DNA of 64,000 nucleotides from Diphasiastrum complanatum (taxonomy: Eukaryota; Streptophyta; Lycopodiopsida; Lycopodiales; Lycopodiaceae): NCBI GenBank assembly GCA_029204225.1, contig MU831913.1:33108-97107 (forward strand), given 5' to 3'. The notes below the pieces were generated by a model. It ran no database searches, was not told where the DNA came from, and saw only the letters and a program-made list of their open reading frames with translations. A program made the translations under genes and the position numbers. Below are positions 41,472-52,371 of this stretch, piece by piece (positions within the stretch are counted from its first letter, which is position 1; each line of letters starts with the position of its first letter).

Positions 41472-42944
41472 AGAGACACAAGCTCCTATAATTCTGTTCA
41501 TAACACATTTCTCACATGCCTTTTGTGTATGTCTGCCAATTAAGCTTTTGGCTTGTTAATTTCAAATTTTGCTTTTTTCTTATGCTATCTGTTACAACAA
41601 CTTGGTTTTTTGCAAATTGTAATTCTAACAATTTTAGATACAGTTTTTTTAAGCTTTGAAAGTTCTTGATTTTTGTTACGACTCTTACAAATAAGTCAAT
41701 AGCCTCGTTTTCTACAACTCAATGCAACGTTAGAATTGTGTAGCCAGTTGTAACTTTTACAATGTGTCAATAGAACATGTCTTCAAGTCAATGCAAGGCT
41801 AGAATTGATAGTTAGTTTTGCTTATGTGATAATCGAGGTTGGATGTTTTTTTTCCCTCCTCGCGATGGCGGTTGTAGCAACGTGCAGTGTGTTGGCCTCC
41901 TCTTTGTTTTTGCAAAACCATTTTAGAATTTTTGAATAGGGGTCTAGGCCTTTACTTTGTGCTAGGGTTTTTTTTTATGCTAAAGTTGATTTGGGGTTTT
42001 CTTTAAAAAAAAAAAAAAACCCTACGATATCTTTGATAGCGTTTTTGCTTTTGGTTGGACCTTGTCTTGGTTTGCATGCGTGAGGAGTTATTTAATGAGA
42101 ATGGATATTTATTCACTAGCTACTTTTAATTTTTCTTCCTTTAATCGCATGGAAAAATGGCTAAGCCTAATGAGGTGTAACCAAAAGTGAAACTTTGTAT
42201 TGATTTAGGTTGTAAATTTCGAAAAAATCTAATTAAATCGGTAGTTGAGAATGCAATTAGCTATTCTCCCAACCTTAACTGGGAGAATATTTGGGGAATA
42301 ATTTTATTATCCTAATGTTATGTCTATGTGATTGGATCCATGGATTTAGGATTGGCAATAAAATATTGTTTCTCATGGTAATTTTCCCCAGGCAAGTACA
42401 TGTTAGTGGAATTTCGGATTCCTAGTACTGTGTTTTTTATTGGCTTAACTCTGGAATAGAAATATTTCCAGTTAATTGAGTTAAATAGTATTTTCGGTTC
42501 TTCCTTTTGGACTCGATGGTGCATCGATAAGCTTATCTTAAATGATTATGATCTTTAAGATAAGGCAAGCTAAAGCTTGGGTCAACTATTGGCATATCAC
42601 ATTGACCAATGACAAAAATTACTATTGCATTTTTTAATTTTTTTTCAATGAATCAGGTACCTTATTTAAATTATGGAAGAGCTAGCTAGTGGATTTATTG
42701 ATGCTCTGATTAATATCAAACTAACTTTAATAGCTCTTTTGCTAAAATCATCAAAAGGAGCATTTTGAGACTTTTTGGACATGGTCTTTGCTTAATTTTT
42801 GGGATGTTCCTTGAATGGTTTATGAGTATTTTCTCAGAAGCATGTGCACTATGTTTTTTTATGCTTTATTTTGGACAAATTTATCAATAGACATATCTAC
42901 AAATAGCATTTTTGATTTGTTGAGAGAACCATTTGTAGAAAACT
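41472..42944. other. Gene-free AT-rich stretch after the nuclease
   Basis: Probably the 3' end of the element followed by unrelated sequence. Near 41715-41820, CAACTCAATGCAACGTTAGAATTG and CAAGTCAATGCAAGGCTAGAATTG form a short direct repeat that might mark the element's 3' side. Short A and T runs occur, and no gene. Confidence 0.35.
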
Positions 42945-43200
42945 TTGGGAAATCGATTGATATTGGATTAGTAGAGCTCTGATAGAAACAGATACTCAGA
43001 TACCATATCGAAAATCAATGGAAACGTGGTGCAGCGAAAGTGGAGCAGGTGGTGATGGATCGGAAGTGCGGCACTTACCAGCAATGCATTCAAGATGGAT
43101 CAAACAATACAATGCGCAATGGAACTAAAACGTAGACAAAAACTTGCACTTTGATAATTATCAAAAATGGAGTACAAGAGCGTGAAGCTGGGCACAAATC
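42945..43200 (-). repeat. Copia LTR fragment (second copy)
   Basis: Matches 44362-44585: AAATCGATTGATAT, TTAGTAGAGCTCTGATAGAAA, TGGTGATGGATCG, AGCAATGCATTCAAGATGGATC. It contains a degenerate primer-site-like CAGATACCAT. It is probably the 3' LTR, or a piece of it, of the truncated minus-strand Copia whose gag is at 43935-44240. Confidence 0.65.
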
Positions 43201-43934
43201 GGTGGGCGCAAATACTAGGCTTTAGTTGAGTTCATTGATGTTGGGAAAAACGGAATGCTCGAATACTAAAAAACAACAATACTAACTAATTGATTCTAAA
43301 CTTACTTAACCACTGATCATCGTCACAGAATAATCCTTGTACATTGTTACAAAAGATGCTTGTCAGGGCATTGACTCTACTGGAAGTCAGATGATCAGTG
43401 CATTGGAATCCTAAGTTAATCTACTTATAGTCCCACATAAGGTAGTCGTAATTGTAATAGTATGCGGGTCAGATTTTTCTAATTAATAGTATTGAAAAAT
43501 ATACAAAGGGTCAAATTTATACACTATGAACAGGGTCAGAAAAGTTTAGACCCGCCGATCCAATCCCCCAGGGTAGAACACGTTAGACCCACCAATCCGA
43601 TCCAATCAAGGGTAGAAGACGTCCGGATTTTTTGCCTTGATCCTATTTGATCTAGGGTCAGAAAATCTCTCTTTGATGGAATTAACAATAGTTCAAAAAA
43701 GACTTGGGTCGGAAAACTTTGATCCTGAATTTTTCAATCTTCTATACAAAAATTCAAACCTTCTTCCGTTCTTTTTTTTGTTTTGTTTTCAAGGATAGAT
43801 ATTAACAAAAATTTTCCAGAATGCTCATTACCTAATGGAATTGGGCTTGAGCATAGAATTCGAACACTCCTTAATGTGGATCTTGAAAAGATTCGATTTT
43901 CAGATTCAGCTGATTGTTAAATTTGAGATAGTGT

Positions 43935-44240
43935 TCCCCCCCCCCCCACCATCCTAGTAGTCTGTGCAGATCGAATATGACTAATTTGAGAGTCTCTAAT
44001 ATTCAGAGTGATTAAGACCAAAGTCTTGCCATCTCATTGCCTCCATTTGGTTATGCTAGTTGCATCAGCCTCTGGCTTGATTTTGGTACCATCAACTATG
44101 TCCCACAGTTCCTTGGCCAATAGAACGACTCTCATCTTGAACTTCCAAAGATGGTAGTTCTCTCCATCGAGCTTGTCAATTAGAGAGAAACTAGAAGTAG
44201 AATCCATTCTGGTATTTGGTACGATATCATTGGTAGACAC
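43935..44240 (-). pseudogene. gag: Copia gag N-terminus
   Basis: Starts with MSTNDIVPNTRMDS at 44240, then FSLIDKLDGENYHLWKFKMR, VVLLAKELWDIVDG and WRQ, the classic Copia gag opening (KLDGENY..WK.KM). A TAG stop follows, after which the same protein goes on (DGKTLVLITLNIRDSQISHI) until a run of 12 C at 43936-43947. The start lies about 100 bp below a primer-binding site, as expected. No pol follows, so the element has a large internal deletion. Confidence 0.8.
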
Positions 44241-44339
44241 AACAATAACAGAATACTATTTGTTGCGCACTTGCTGAAATGAAGTCTTGGTAGAAACCAG
44301 ACTAAATCTACAATGAAAATGTAGATTATTGAGCCACAA

Positions 44340-44351
44340 GCTCTGATACCA
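44340..44351 (-). promoter_or_regulatory. Copia primer-binding site
   Basis: GCTCTGATACCA on the plus strand reads TGGTATCAGAGC on the minus strand, the standard complement to initiator-Met tRNA. It touches the LTR end TGTAG at 44352. Confidence 0.85.
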
Positions 44352-45327
44352 TGTAGAAAATCGATGGAAATCGATTGATATCAGATTAGTAGAGCTCTGA
44401 TAGAAATAGATGCTCAGATACCATGTTGGAAATTGATAGAAATGTGATGCAGTGGAAGTGGAGTAGGTGGTGATGGATCGAAAGTGCGACAGTTACCAGC
44501 AATGCATTCAAGATGGATCGACCAATATAATTTGCACTCTGATCATTATCAAAAATAGAGTACAAGAGTGTGAAGTTGGTGTAGTGGGTTTTTTTTCTTG
44601 CATAATCTGAATCCAAGATCTAGTCAATTAGCATCAAAGAGACGAAGTTAGTTGTCATGCGTAGGTTTGTTTCCATGAGAGCGATAGTATAGTTCAAATT
44701 TCAGCATGAATGGAAGATACAAATCTAACTCTAACATCCATTAATTCTAACCATTAACACTACGATCCATCAACTCTACGCATCCACAACAATGATAACT
44801 TAATCTTTCTCTCTCTTCCTTTCTCCCTCATAAAAAGTATAATAACATACAATCCCAATAACATTCAGATCCAACAATTAACAAAAACCAAAGAAAACAT
44901 GAGAGAAGTAGGAAAAGTGATAGAGAGCAAGGACATTCATCAATCCATTCCTGAAGAGTACGAATCTGCTTTATTGAAATGAGGAAATGAACATGAGGAG
45001 CAACTCGAGTTGGTCCCTTTTTATAATAGAGAGGAGGACCCTGGCCTCTGAATCCTATTGGTCCATTTCTGCCTCCCTAATTATTCAAATTCAAAAAAGA
45101 GTGAGAACCATCCAAATTGGAGGGAAACCCAACTTTATTCACTAACTTGACATCTAGGCCCTGTGACATTAAAGTTTCACAAAAAGGCCTAAAGTCCTTC
45201 TATTGTCTTTCTAATTAATCAAATAACTATGTGATCATCGGGTTGGAATAACACACACAGGGTGCCAAATCCCTCTCACCTATTACTTAGGGTTAGGGTT
45301 GCCTTGGGATCCACAAACTCTCTAACA
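44352..45327 (-). repeat. Copia 5' LTR (possibly with a nested insertion)
   Basis: On the minus strand it begins TGTTAGAGAG at 45327 and ends TTTCTACA at 44352, right beside the primer-binding site, giving 976 bp with TG...CA ends. The first 230 bp at the primer side is shared with 42945-43200, but similarity stops at about 44580, where TGTAGTGGG begins. A second LTR-like unit (44580-45327, TGTAG...TAACA) may therefore be nested here. Confidence 0.6.
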
Positions 45328-45377
45328 GTATCCCCCAACAAAACTGGTGGCGGTCCCACGACACCTGCGAGATGCAG

Positions 45378-46598
45378 TTATTGGGAAATTTTATTGGCTT
45401 CGCGATGAATTTTTATTAAATGGTATTGCACTTTCTCCATAAAGTCGAGACGGGCAGTATTAAAATCCAAACTGTCGGGCATAAAACAATGATGGGCTCC
45501 GGCAATCCACTTTGAGATCATCCATAATGTGAAGCAAGATTCCCAAGAGCCTCCCATCATTACTGCACAAAAGTATAAATGAGCAACCGGCAACTGATCT
45601 TTGATATTCTCTGAGGCCATTGGCTTATTTGGATCGAATGCCAGAGGAGGGAGGCAATCATCCCATCTAGTTGTCACTGATGCCAATAGAGTTAAATCTT
45701 TTGCAAATAGTGCCAATTGTCACACTGTCAAATCTGGAGAGTGGACATACTCTCTCTAGTATGCTTGTAAAGCCCGGTGGAAGTCCACTAATATTGTCCA
45801 ACTATAGGGCTGATGGATGATTGGCCAATTCGACGTATGGATGGTGATCTTGTCCATAGCCAATCCCAAATCTTTCCATTTATTCCTTCTTGGCATTGGC
45901 ACATAATAAAGATCGACTCGCAATTGGCGAGGGATGGCCACATAACTCCTATTTGATTCCGGAGTTTTCTCAAAAATGGTAATTCTCCATGTCGGCTGCT
46001 CTCCCAATGCAGGTATTTTGTCCAACTCTTTTTCGGCCTCTATCTCGGAGGTCTTGAACTTAAGGACCCATCCACCACGCGAGGACTCATGCGGATGTTG
46101 CGATAAGAAGCTCTGGATCTGGTCCTCGATGCTGATGGGCCTTTTGAATAGTGGTGTGGTCATTGATGAGGATGAATCCGCTTGCACTGCCAGTAAAATT
46201 GGCAGTTGGTCTGGTATTTTGGGAGCTCCCCCCTGGTCTATGCCCGAATCCAGCCCTGTATCCGTTGGTACATCTTCTTGGCGTGTATGGGAGAATTGTG
46301 ACATGACCGGTACGAGGATTTGTGGTCCGGCTTCCAACACTTGAGCGGCTACTTTTTCATAGGCACTAATGGTTTCTTTAGCCTTTGCCAACTCAGTTGA
46401 AGCTGCTTCTTTGAACCTGTCAAAGCAGCCTTGGAATCCTTGAAGGGCTACTTTGTACGTTTCCACTTTCTTGAACAAATACGCGATCTCCGTCGGTGTA
46501 ACCGGATGATCTGGTATTTGCATTTGAAGATACGCATCACGCTCAAGGGTGATCGCATCCAATTCACCTTGGAGACGCATGTGATCCTGCTCCTCCAT
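45378..46598 (-). pseudogene. Coiled-coil retroelement protein with two stops
   Basis: One frame of about 406 codons on the minus strand, interrupted by a TAG and a TGA 13 codons apart (45717-45755). The N-terminal 100 residues are coiled coil (MRLQGELDAITLERDAYLQM). A Gly/Pro/Asp-rich linker follows, then a folded region with SYVAIPRQLRVDLYYVPMPR, WPIIHQPYSWTILVDFHRAL and, after the stops, MMGGSWESCFTLWMISKWIA. It lies downstream of the Gypsy gag at 47.2-48.5 kb. I do not recognise the family; it looks like an additional ORF of a plant Gypsy-type element. Confidence 0.5.
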
Positions 46599-47222
46599 CT
46601 ATCACAGTTGCTTCTTTCAGAAATTGTCTATGTTGTATCGGCAGAGTGATAATTTTTTGTTCACTTTCTCAAGCAGCTCCAACATGGAGTACTTCATTAG
46701 ATTCTTCAATTTCAGTACAAAAAAGTGGCTCTTGATAGACTTCTGGTTCTACTTGGGCTAACTTTTGCGCTAAGACTTATTTTTCTTTTGGCACCAACTT
46801 CAAGAACTCTCCCAATGAAATATTCATCTTGCTAGATAAAATATTCATAAGCAGTTCTGTTTGTGGCTCTTCCGGTTCAGTCATCTTGAAGGGTTCTTCA
46901 TGATGATGTAACTGATCATTCATATCTATATGTGAATTTCTTGGCGGCTGCAATGTGAAGAACACACTTCAGCTGTTGCTTTAGTAGCTTCAAGCTCCTC
47001 TTCTTCTTGTAGATGTTTAATCCACTGTCTCATATCCTGATATCTTCATTTTTTTGCATGAAGATCTGTATAGATTCTAGATGTTGTTGGTATATCGTTC
47101 AATGGTATAGAATCAGTAGGTACTAGATCTGCTCCTGGTTCTTTCTACTTCTATGTTCTGGTGACCACCGTCAAGGGTACACTTGATTTATTCTGAGCTA
47201 CTGGTCTTCACTTTATTGTTAT
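46599..47222 (-). pseudogene. Degenerate linker between gag and coiled-coil ORF
   Basis: Broken frames on the minus strand (for example 46777-46965, ending LLMNILSSKMNISLGEFLKL) continue from gag towards the ORF below, with many Glu- and Lys-rich stretches. The LGEFLKLVP phrase resembles the segment upstream of the protease in some plant Gypsy elements, but no D-S/T-G motif is visible. Confidence 0.35.
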
Positions 47223-48541
47223 TTAATTTATAGGAGCTGTAGCTGGTGGTGGCTTCAGTCTTGCTAGACAGTCTTTATAACAATGCCCATAATCACAATC
47301 ACGACAAAATGATACAAATTTTTCTTTATTTGGACATTCTGCAACTTTGTGATTTTCTCCACATGCAAAGCATCCAAGCGATGATCTGGTCCAATTTCTA
47401 GAGGCTTGTTGTTGCACGGCAGCATAAATAGCATATTGTTCTGAAGATCCACCTAAAGATCCACTTGCTTGATCAGTACCATAGTTCCATTGCTCGGTAC
47501 TCATGTACGATTATGGTTCCATCAAGTTGGCAGGAGGAGCGGAGTGCTTTGGTAGGACAGGTAAGGCTAAACATTCCGGGTATCCAAGAGCAGATTGTCG
47601 AGGTCTAGCTACTAGATTTCCTCCATACTATGGTTTTCAATATCCCATTTGGGCATACCGTTGCTGAATTATCCGAGGGTTGAAGTTGCAAAAAGTAGTC
47701 TCATGATCAAGCGTACACAAATGGCATATACTATTTCCATTCATTTTTTCAATTGAGAACACTCATTCACTGTGTGATTTCCTGTGCAAATAGAACACCA
47801 GACATTTTCCCTGGTAGGAAAAGTCTTCGCAAACTTTTAAGGTTCCTTGTTTGCTTTTCCGTGAAAATCTTCCAATGCTTTGATCTTGTCATCAAATTGC
47901 GACTGCAACTTTTCCATCTGTTTCTGCTGGTTCTTCCCAAGTTTCTCGAACTCATTGAGCATCATTTCTACAGTAGCGTTGGCATTCGTTGATGCAATAG
48001 TGGTGGATGTCGTAATAATCTTCATCCTCCTCCCGAATTGCATCGCCCATAGCATTTTGCAAGAGTGCATACTCATTATGGCGTTTCAGCTCACGTCTGA
48101 TCCGTTTAGGTAGACATGACAAAAATCACATCATCATGGCATTTTCGTTAATCAGCTCAAGTTCACACTCAGATCTGAGACGTTTCATCCGTTCAATGTA
48201 ATCTCGAACCATTTCCAGCTTTCCCATTTTAATTTTACTTAGAAGTAGAAAAGGGTCTTCCATAAACTTCCGCAGTTTGAACCGTGTGATAAGGGCTCTT
48301 TTACACGCTCAGTTTTATCTTGATAATAGTACCAATCTTGTGATGCGTCTATTTAGGCCATAGGAAATAGCTTAAGTTTATTTCGAGAGAAAATTTCGCC
48401 ATAGACTTCACAAGATTCAACATAGATCTGAAGAAATCTAACTGGATCTGTTAATCCATTATATTTGGGTAGATTTAAATGGGGTGCTCTTCTAACAATA
48501 ATAGGATTGACTTCTTGAGGAGCACCCCCAGGGACAACCAT
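47223..48541 (-). pseudogene. gag: Ty3/gypsy gag with paired zinc knuckles
   Basis: From 48541: LNLPKYNGLTDPVRFLQIYV opens the Retrotrans_gag domain, and in shifted frames ALITRFKLRKFMEDP, ECELELINENAMMM, CLPKRIRRELKRHNEYALLQ and NAMGDAIREEDE complete it. At 47223-47504 the tail reads CFACGENHKVAEC followed by CRDCDYGHCYKDC, two atypical knuckles. The core is homologous to 10816-11310. At least three frameshifts and one stop are present. Gag would package element RNA. Confidence 0.75.
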
Positions 48542-49349
48542 CTTTACAAATTCAAATCAAGCAGACAATGATATTGGATCTAGATTTTTTGTATTTACGC
48601 ATGTGCACAGATCTGACTATCAGTAGAGAGAGAAAAGCCAGTTTCTATAAGCTTGAGCATTCTTTCCCTCTGTCATCTTTTACAGCATTACTTCTTATCA
48701 ATCGAGCGAATACACTCTGTATGATCTGTAACTATTTGTAATACTGCTCTGTCTGCATCACACATATTTCTCATATTTTATTGAATGTCAATCAGTCTAA
48801 CGTGGAAATTCAGGCGTCATCAATGAACAACAATTTTGACTAATGTGTGTAGGGAATTAGCCGAAGCTGTTAAGCATAACCTTAAGCAGAACTTCTTTCA
48901 ATTTTGAATGAGCTATGTATTCAAATAATGAACTTGTTTGATGATCTGTTTTGTTTGCTTCCTGCGATAAGAACTAATTCTCTGTGTCCAATTAAGAGGA
49001 ATCATTAGTTGGTACGATTCTGTTTGATGAATATATTTTCTAACTATTGTTTGATCTGATTGCTTAACTATTATTCGAAGAGCCTAAAAGATAAAGTAAT
49101 TTTTATAATCACAGACCTTGACCAAATCATTTCACCATTGGTGTTCTTGGATGCCAATTTACCCAAATATCTTTAGATAACCAGATATGTTGTTGTGAAT
49201 ATTACACATCCCATTCCATTTACCATCTTATATACACTTACCATACAAAAGATGAAATTATTCTCTCTCTTGGGCAACGATCAAACCTTTTATACTACTT
49301 CATTCATTGATTTTATAGAAATATATAACAACTAGACCACCACATAATT
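48542..49349. other. Gene-free stretch, probably Gypsy LTR
   Basis: No coding signal. It ends in GACCACCACA just before a primer-binding site, so the right part is probably the 5' LTR of the plus-strand Gypsy; the LTR start was not located. Confidence 0.35.
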
Positions 49350-49367
49350 TGGAGCCATTGTCGGGGA
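49350..49367 (+). promoter_or_regulatory. Gypsy primer-binding site (degenerate)
   Basis: TGGAGCCATTGTCGGGGA is a mutated form of TGGCGCCGTTGCCGGGGA, the sequence that follows the 5' LTR in many Athila/Tat-type plant Gypsy elements. It lies about 85 bp upstream of a gag-like reading frame on the same strand. Confidence 0.6.
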
Positions 49368-49433
49368 TTTAAATTTTATCTTTTGCAAAAAAATTTAAGT
49401 GTATTACATTTATGAATCTTCTCATGTAACACA

Positions 49434-50428
49434 TGCCAAGAACATACTCTCAAGCAACTATTGAACAGAAATGTTTAGAGCATGCATAGCAATTAGAAGC
49501 ATATACAAAATCTAGAGATTTGTATTTGCAAAATTTGCGCAACTTGCCAATTGGGGAAGATTAACACCTGAAGCATTTAATGATCTTCTAAATGCTACTA
49601 CGACATTTGTAGATCCATTTGAGGAAAAATCTGTTGAAATACCAAGTTCTACAAATTCATCTGAATCACATTAGACTGATTCCACTTTCGAATCAAGTTC
49701 AAAATCAAAATCTTCTTCATCAGAACCATTATTTGAGCGTAGTCTAGATCTTGATTCTCCAAGCCCTCCAAGTTCACCTAGTTCACCATCACCTAATAAT
49801 ATGGCTAACCCAGTGCCACCCACATCTACAAAAATCAGATACGATTTCTTTAAGGGATCATCATTTTAAGATGCGGACAGTTATTTGTCACAGTTTGAAT
49901 CTATTACCATGGCAAATAAAGAACATATAGACGAGGACAAAGTTAGAATTTTGCCAGGTCTTCTGCGGAAGTTTGGTATAGTCAATTAGTACTGGAAACG
50001 GTTAATACTTGGAACGCTTTAAAAGCAACATTCTAATTATTTAGAAGAGGAATTATTCCTCTGTCCAATTAATAATCATGAGGAGGTAGCTTATATTAGC
50101 AACTCCTACTAACTAAAAGACTATTATATCGAAACAGCATACTGGTCAACTATACACTATTTTGCATAGGGGGGAGACAAGAGGTTCCATTTCACCACCC
50201 AAAGTGAGGGGCTCGTGCTACAATTGCGGAGCCTCGGGTCACTATTCGCCTAATTGCCCTGAACCCAGAAGGTCAGTAGGATATGTGCTGCTCTGTGCTA
50301 ATTGTAAAGGCAAAGGACATGTCATTGCTGAATGTCCTCAGCAATCGCGGTCTAAACCAAGGTTTGTAAACTCGCCTAGAGAAGATGACTTTCGGCCATC
50401 TAAAACTAACACTGACATGATAGTTTAG
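49434..50428 (+). pseudogene. gag: Gypsy gag with two CCHC knuckles
   Basis: Opens with ATGCCAAGAACATACTCTC (MPRTYSQATIEQK). Frames shift several times: a Ser/Pro-rich stretch, then TKIRYDFFKGSSF, ADSYLSQFESITMANKEHID, EDKVRILPGLL (Retrotrans_gag core), and at 50162-50428 an intact tail with CYNCGASGHYSPNC and CANCKGKGHVIAEC, both standard C-X2-C-X4-H-X4-C. The family differs from the gag at 47.2-48.5 kb, judging by the core and knuckles. Confidence 0.75.
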
Positions 50429-50684
50429 AGGATAGATGACTGAATTTGATCTACAAATGATCACAAAGAGTGATTGGTAGCTTGGGATCTTGATCTAAAT
50501 CAAGACTAGCTTCCAAATCTAGCTTCTACTTGACAATCTTTGTGATTCCAAGCAAGAACAATCAAATAATGATGACCCACGACTTCACACGTGTGAAGTA
50601 CAGCTATTGTATGGCCTGATAACAGAGAATAGTTTACTAATGATTTACTAAGCATTCATCCACAAAGAAAGTGCTTAAGAGAGT
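50429..50684. repeat. Insertion in gag-pol with perfect G-box palindrome
   Basis: This segment separates the zinc-knuckle tail from the next coding stretch and contains ACTTCACACGTGTGAAGT (50582-50599), a perfect 18-base palindrome. It resembles the LTR motifs at 10223 and 18481, so it may be a solo LTR piece. Confidence 0.4.
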
Positions 50685-51130
50685 GTGAAATCTGAGAAGA
50701 ACGTGAATGCGACAGAAAAAGCGAAAGTCGCAGAACAGCCAGTAAAAATTTCTAATAGTAAAGAACTAGACCTTGATAGGCCTACTGAAAAATATTATGA
50801 TGTTGATATTAGTTCAGAAGCTAAAATGCTTTTAGACAAAGAAGCTAGAAAAGTTAAGAAAGTAGCATTTTCAGATCCAGTTATAAGTAGTGAGATACCT
50901 AGAGATCTATCGCCACTTAGAACCCATTCTTATGACATAGTAGAAGACCTTGTCTCTAGAATGTCCCTTTTAAACAATTATTAGACGATAATCAGTATTA
51001 CAAAGAAAGAAAGTAAACAATTTTTGCAAAAGAAAAACAAAGTTACCATTAGTCAATGTAGGATTAGTTAACTACGGTGATGAAGGTCAACCCGAGATTT
51101 AGGTAGTAATCAATGGTTGCATTTTAGATA
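50685..51130 (+). pseudogene. pol: Gypsy gag-pol spacer and protease start
   Basis: 100 codons of charged sequence (KNVNATEKAKVAEQPVKI; ISSEAKMLLDKEARKVKKVA) end at TAG 50982. The protein goes on in another frame with LPLVNVGLVNYGDEGQPEI, then VVINGCILD, the beginning of a retropepsin domain just before its catalytic Asp. It is cut off at about 51130. This is the continuation of the gag at 49434-50428. Confidence 0.55.
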
Positions 51131-52371
51131 GATAATGACTGAAGAAACAACATACATCGGAGGATGAAGGGCTTCAGTCCGTAAGGACTGCACCTTCGCA
51201 TTCTTTGCCCATATGTGTTGTAGCGAAATTTGTAACACTATTTACATTTCATCCGTCAATCCATTGCCTTCGCAAAATGTGCAAAAAATGCGACACTTTT
51301 GCTACATTTCCATTTTCGCTACATTTTTTGCGAAAATGCCGACACCTTCGCTTCATTATTGTCACTACATTTTTGCAAAAAAGCCGACACCATATTGGAA
51401 TATGGTATGTTAAATAAATTCACCATTTTTGGGAACACGGAATTCGCGACACTTCAACCTTCGCATGTTTCGGGATTTACCTTCGTTGCATCTTTGAGCT
51501 TCGGGAAATTTGCAAAAAGATATAACATTTCGCTAGAATCTTGCATATCATTTTGCACATACCTTTGTTTTCATCATGTTTTCATGTCACCAGCACAGCG
51601 GAAATAAGCAAAAAACCCGACATCTTCGCATTTTTTGCCGATACATTTTTCGCCAATATATTTTTTCATACATTCACCCATACATTTTAATGAAGAAAGC
51701 GACAATCTTTGCTTCCAATATCTTGCATTGTTTCAAAGATTGTGTATATTATTATTTTCGCAATTCAATACTCACAAATACTGAGCTGAACTTTTGCCAA
51801 CTGAGCGAAGCATTTGTGTATTTTGTTTATTTTTCATTTATTTATTTATTTCTAAGGACTATATACTTTATCGTTGAGTATGTACCTTCAAAACAAAGGA
51901 CATGCTTTCATTAAATATTGGTCTAATCCGCCGATATATCATCAATATACCAAAAACCTCAAACACTTCTGTTTTTTTGCCATCGCTTTTTCATCACTCT
52001 TGTGCTCTGATTTCGTAAATTGTTACAATCGATCTCTCTTCCGCCATTGCTGGTTTACTATTACGAGCGTCATGGTGCATTAGAGGAAGTTTGAGCTCAA
52101 AAAGGGCCGCATATGAATTCGTGCCAAGATCTCTTTTGCATTTTGCTATAACTTTTTAGTAGTAGCTTAGAAGTATGACATGTAATATATCATTGATGAG
52201 TGCTTTTCAACGCACCAATTTTTGTCGCATTCTGATATGGCAATCAAAAGTTATGCCATTTTTAGTGTAGACTCCAAATGTGACTCAAAGAAGTAACGTT
52301 ACGTTAAAGCCACTATGTCAAGAAACTATTGGGCCACACGTACAAAAGAAGTGAATAAAAGTGAATAAAAA
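51131..52371. repeat. Gene-free stretch with degenerate CTTCGC/GCGAAA motifs
   Basis: Between 51180 and 51660 phrases such as CACCTTCGCATT, TTTTTTGCGAAAATGCCGACA, GCCGACACCTTCGCTTCATT and CCGACATCTTCGCATTTTTT recur irregularly. The several overlapping open frames here are by-products of that composition. It may be the LTR or leader of the element whose ORF starts at 52372. Confidence 0.45.

Noticed and set aside
51205..51914. Overlapping Cys/Phe-rich plus-strand ORFs
   Set aside because: They overlap in all three frames and follow from the repeated CTTCGC/TTTTTGC words; no domain.
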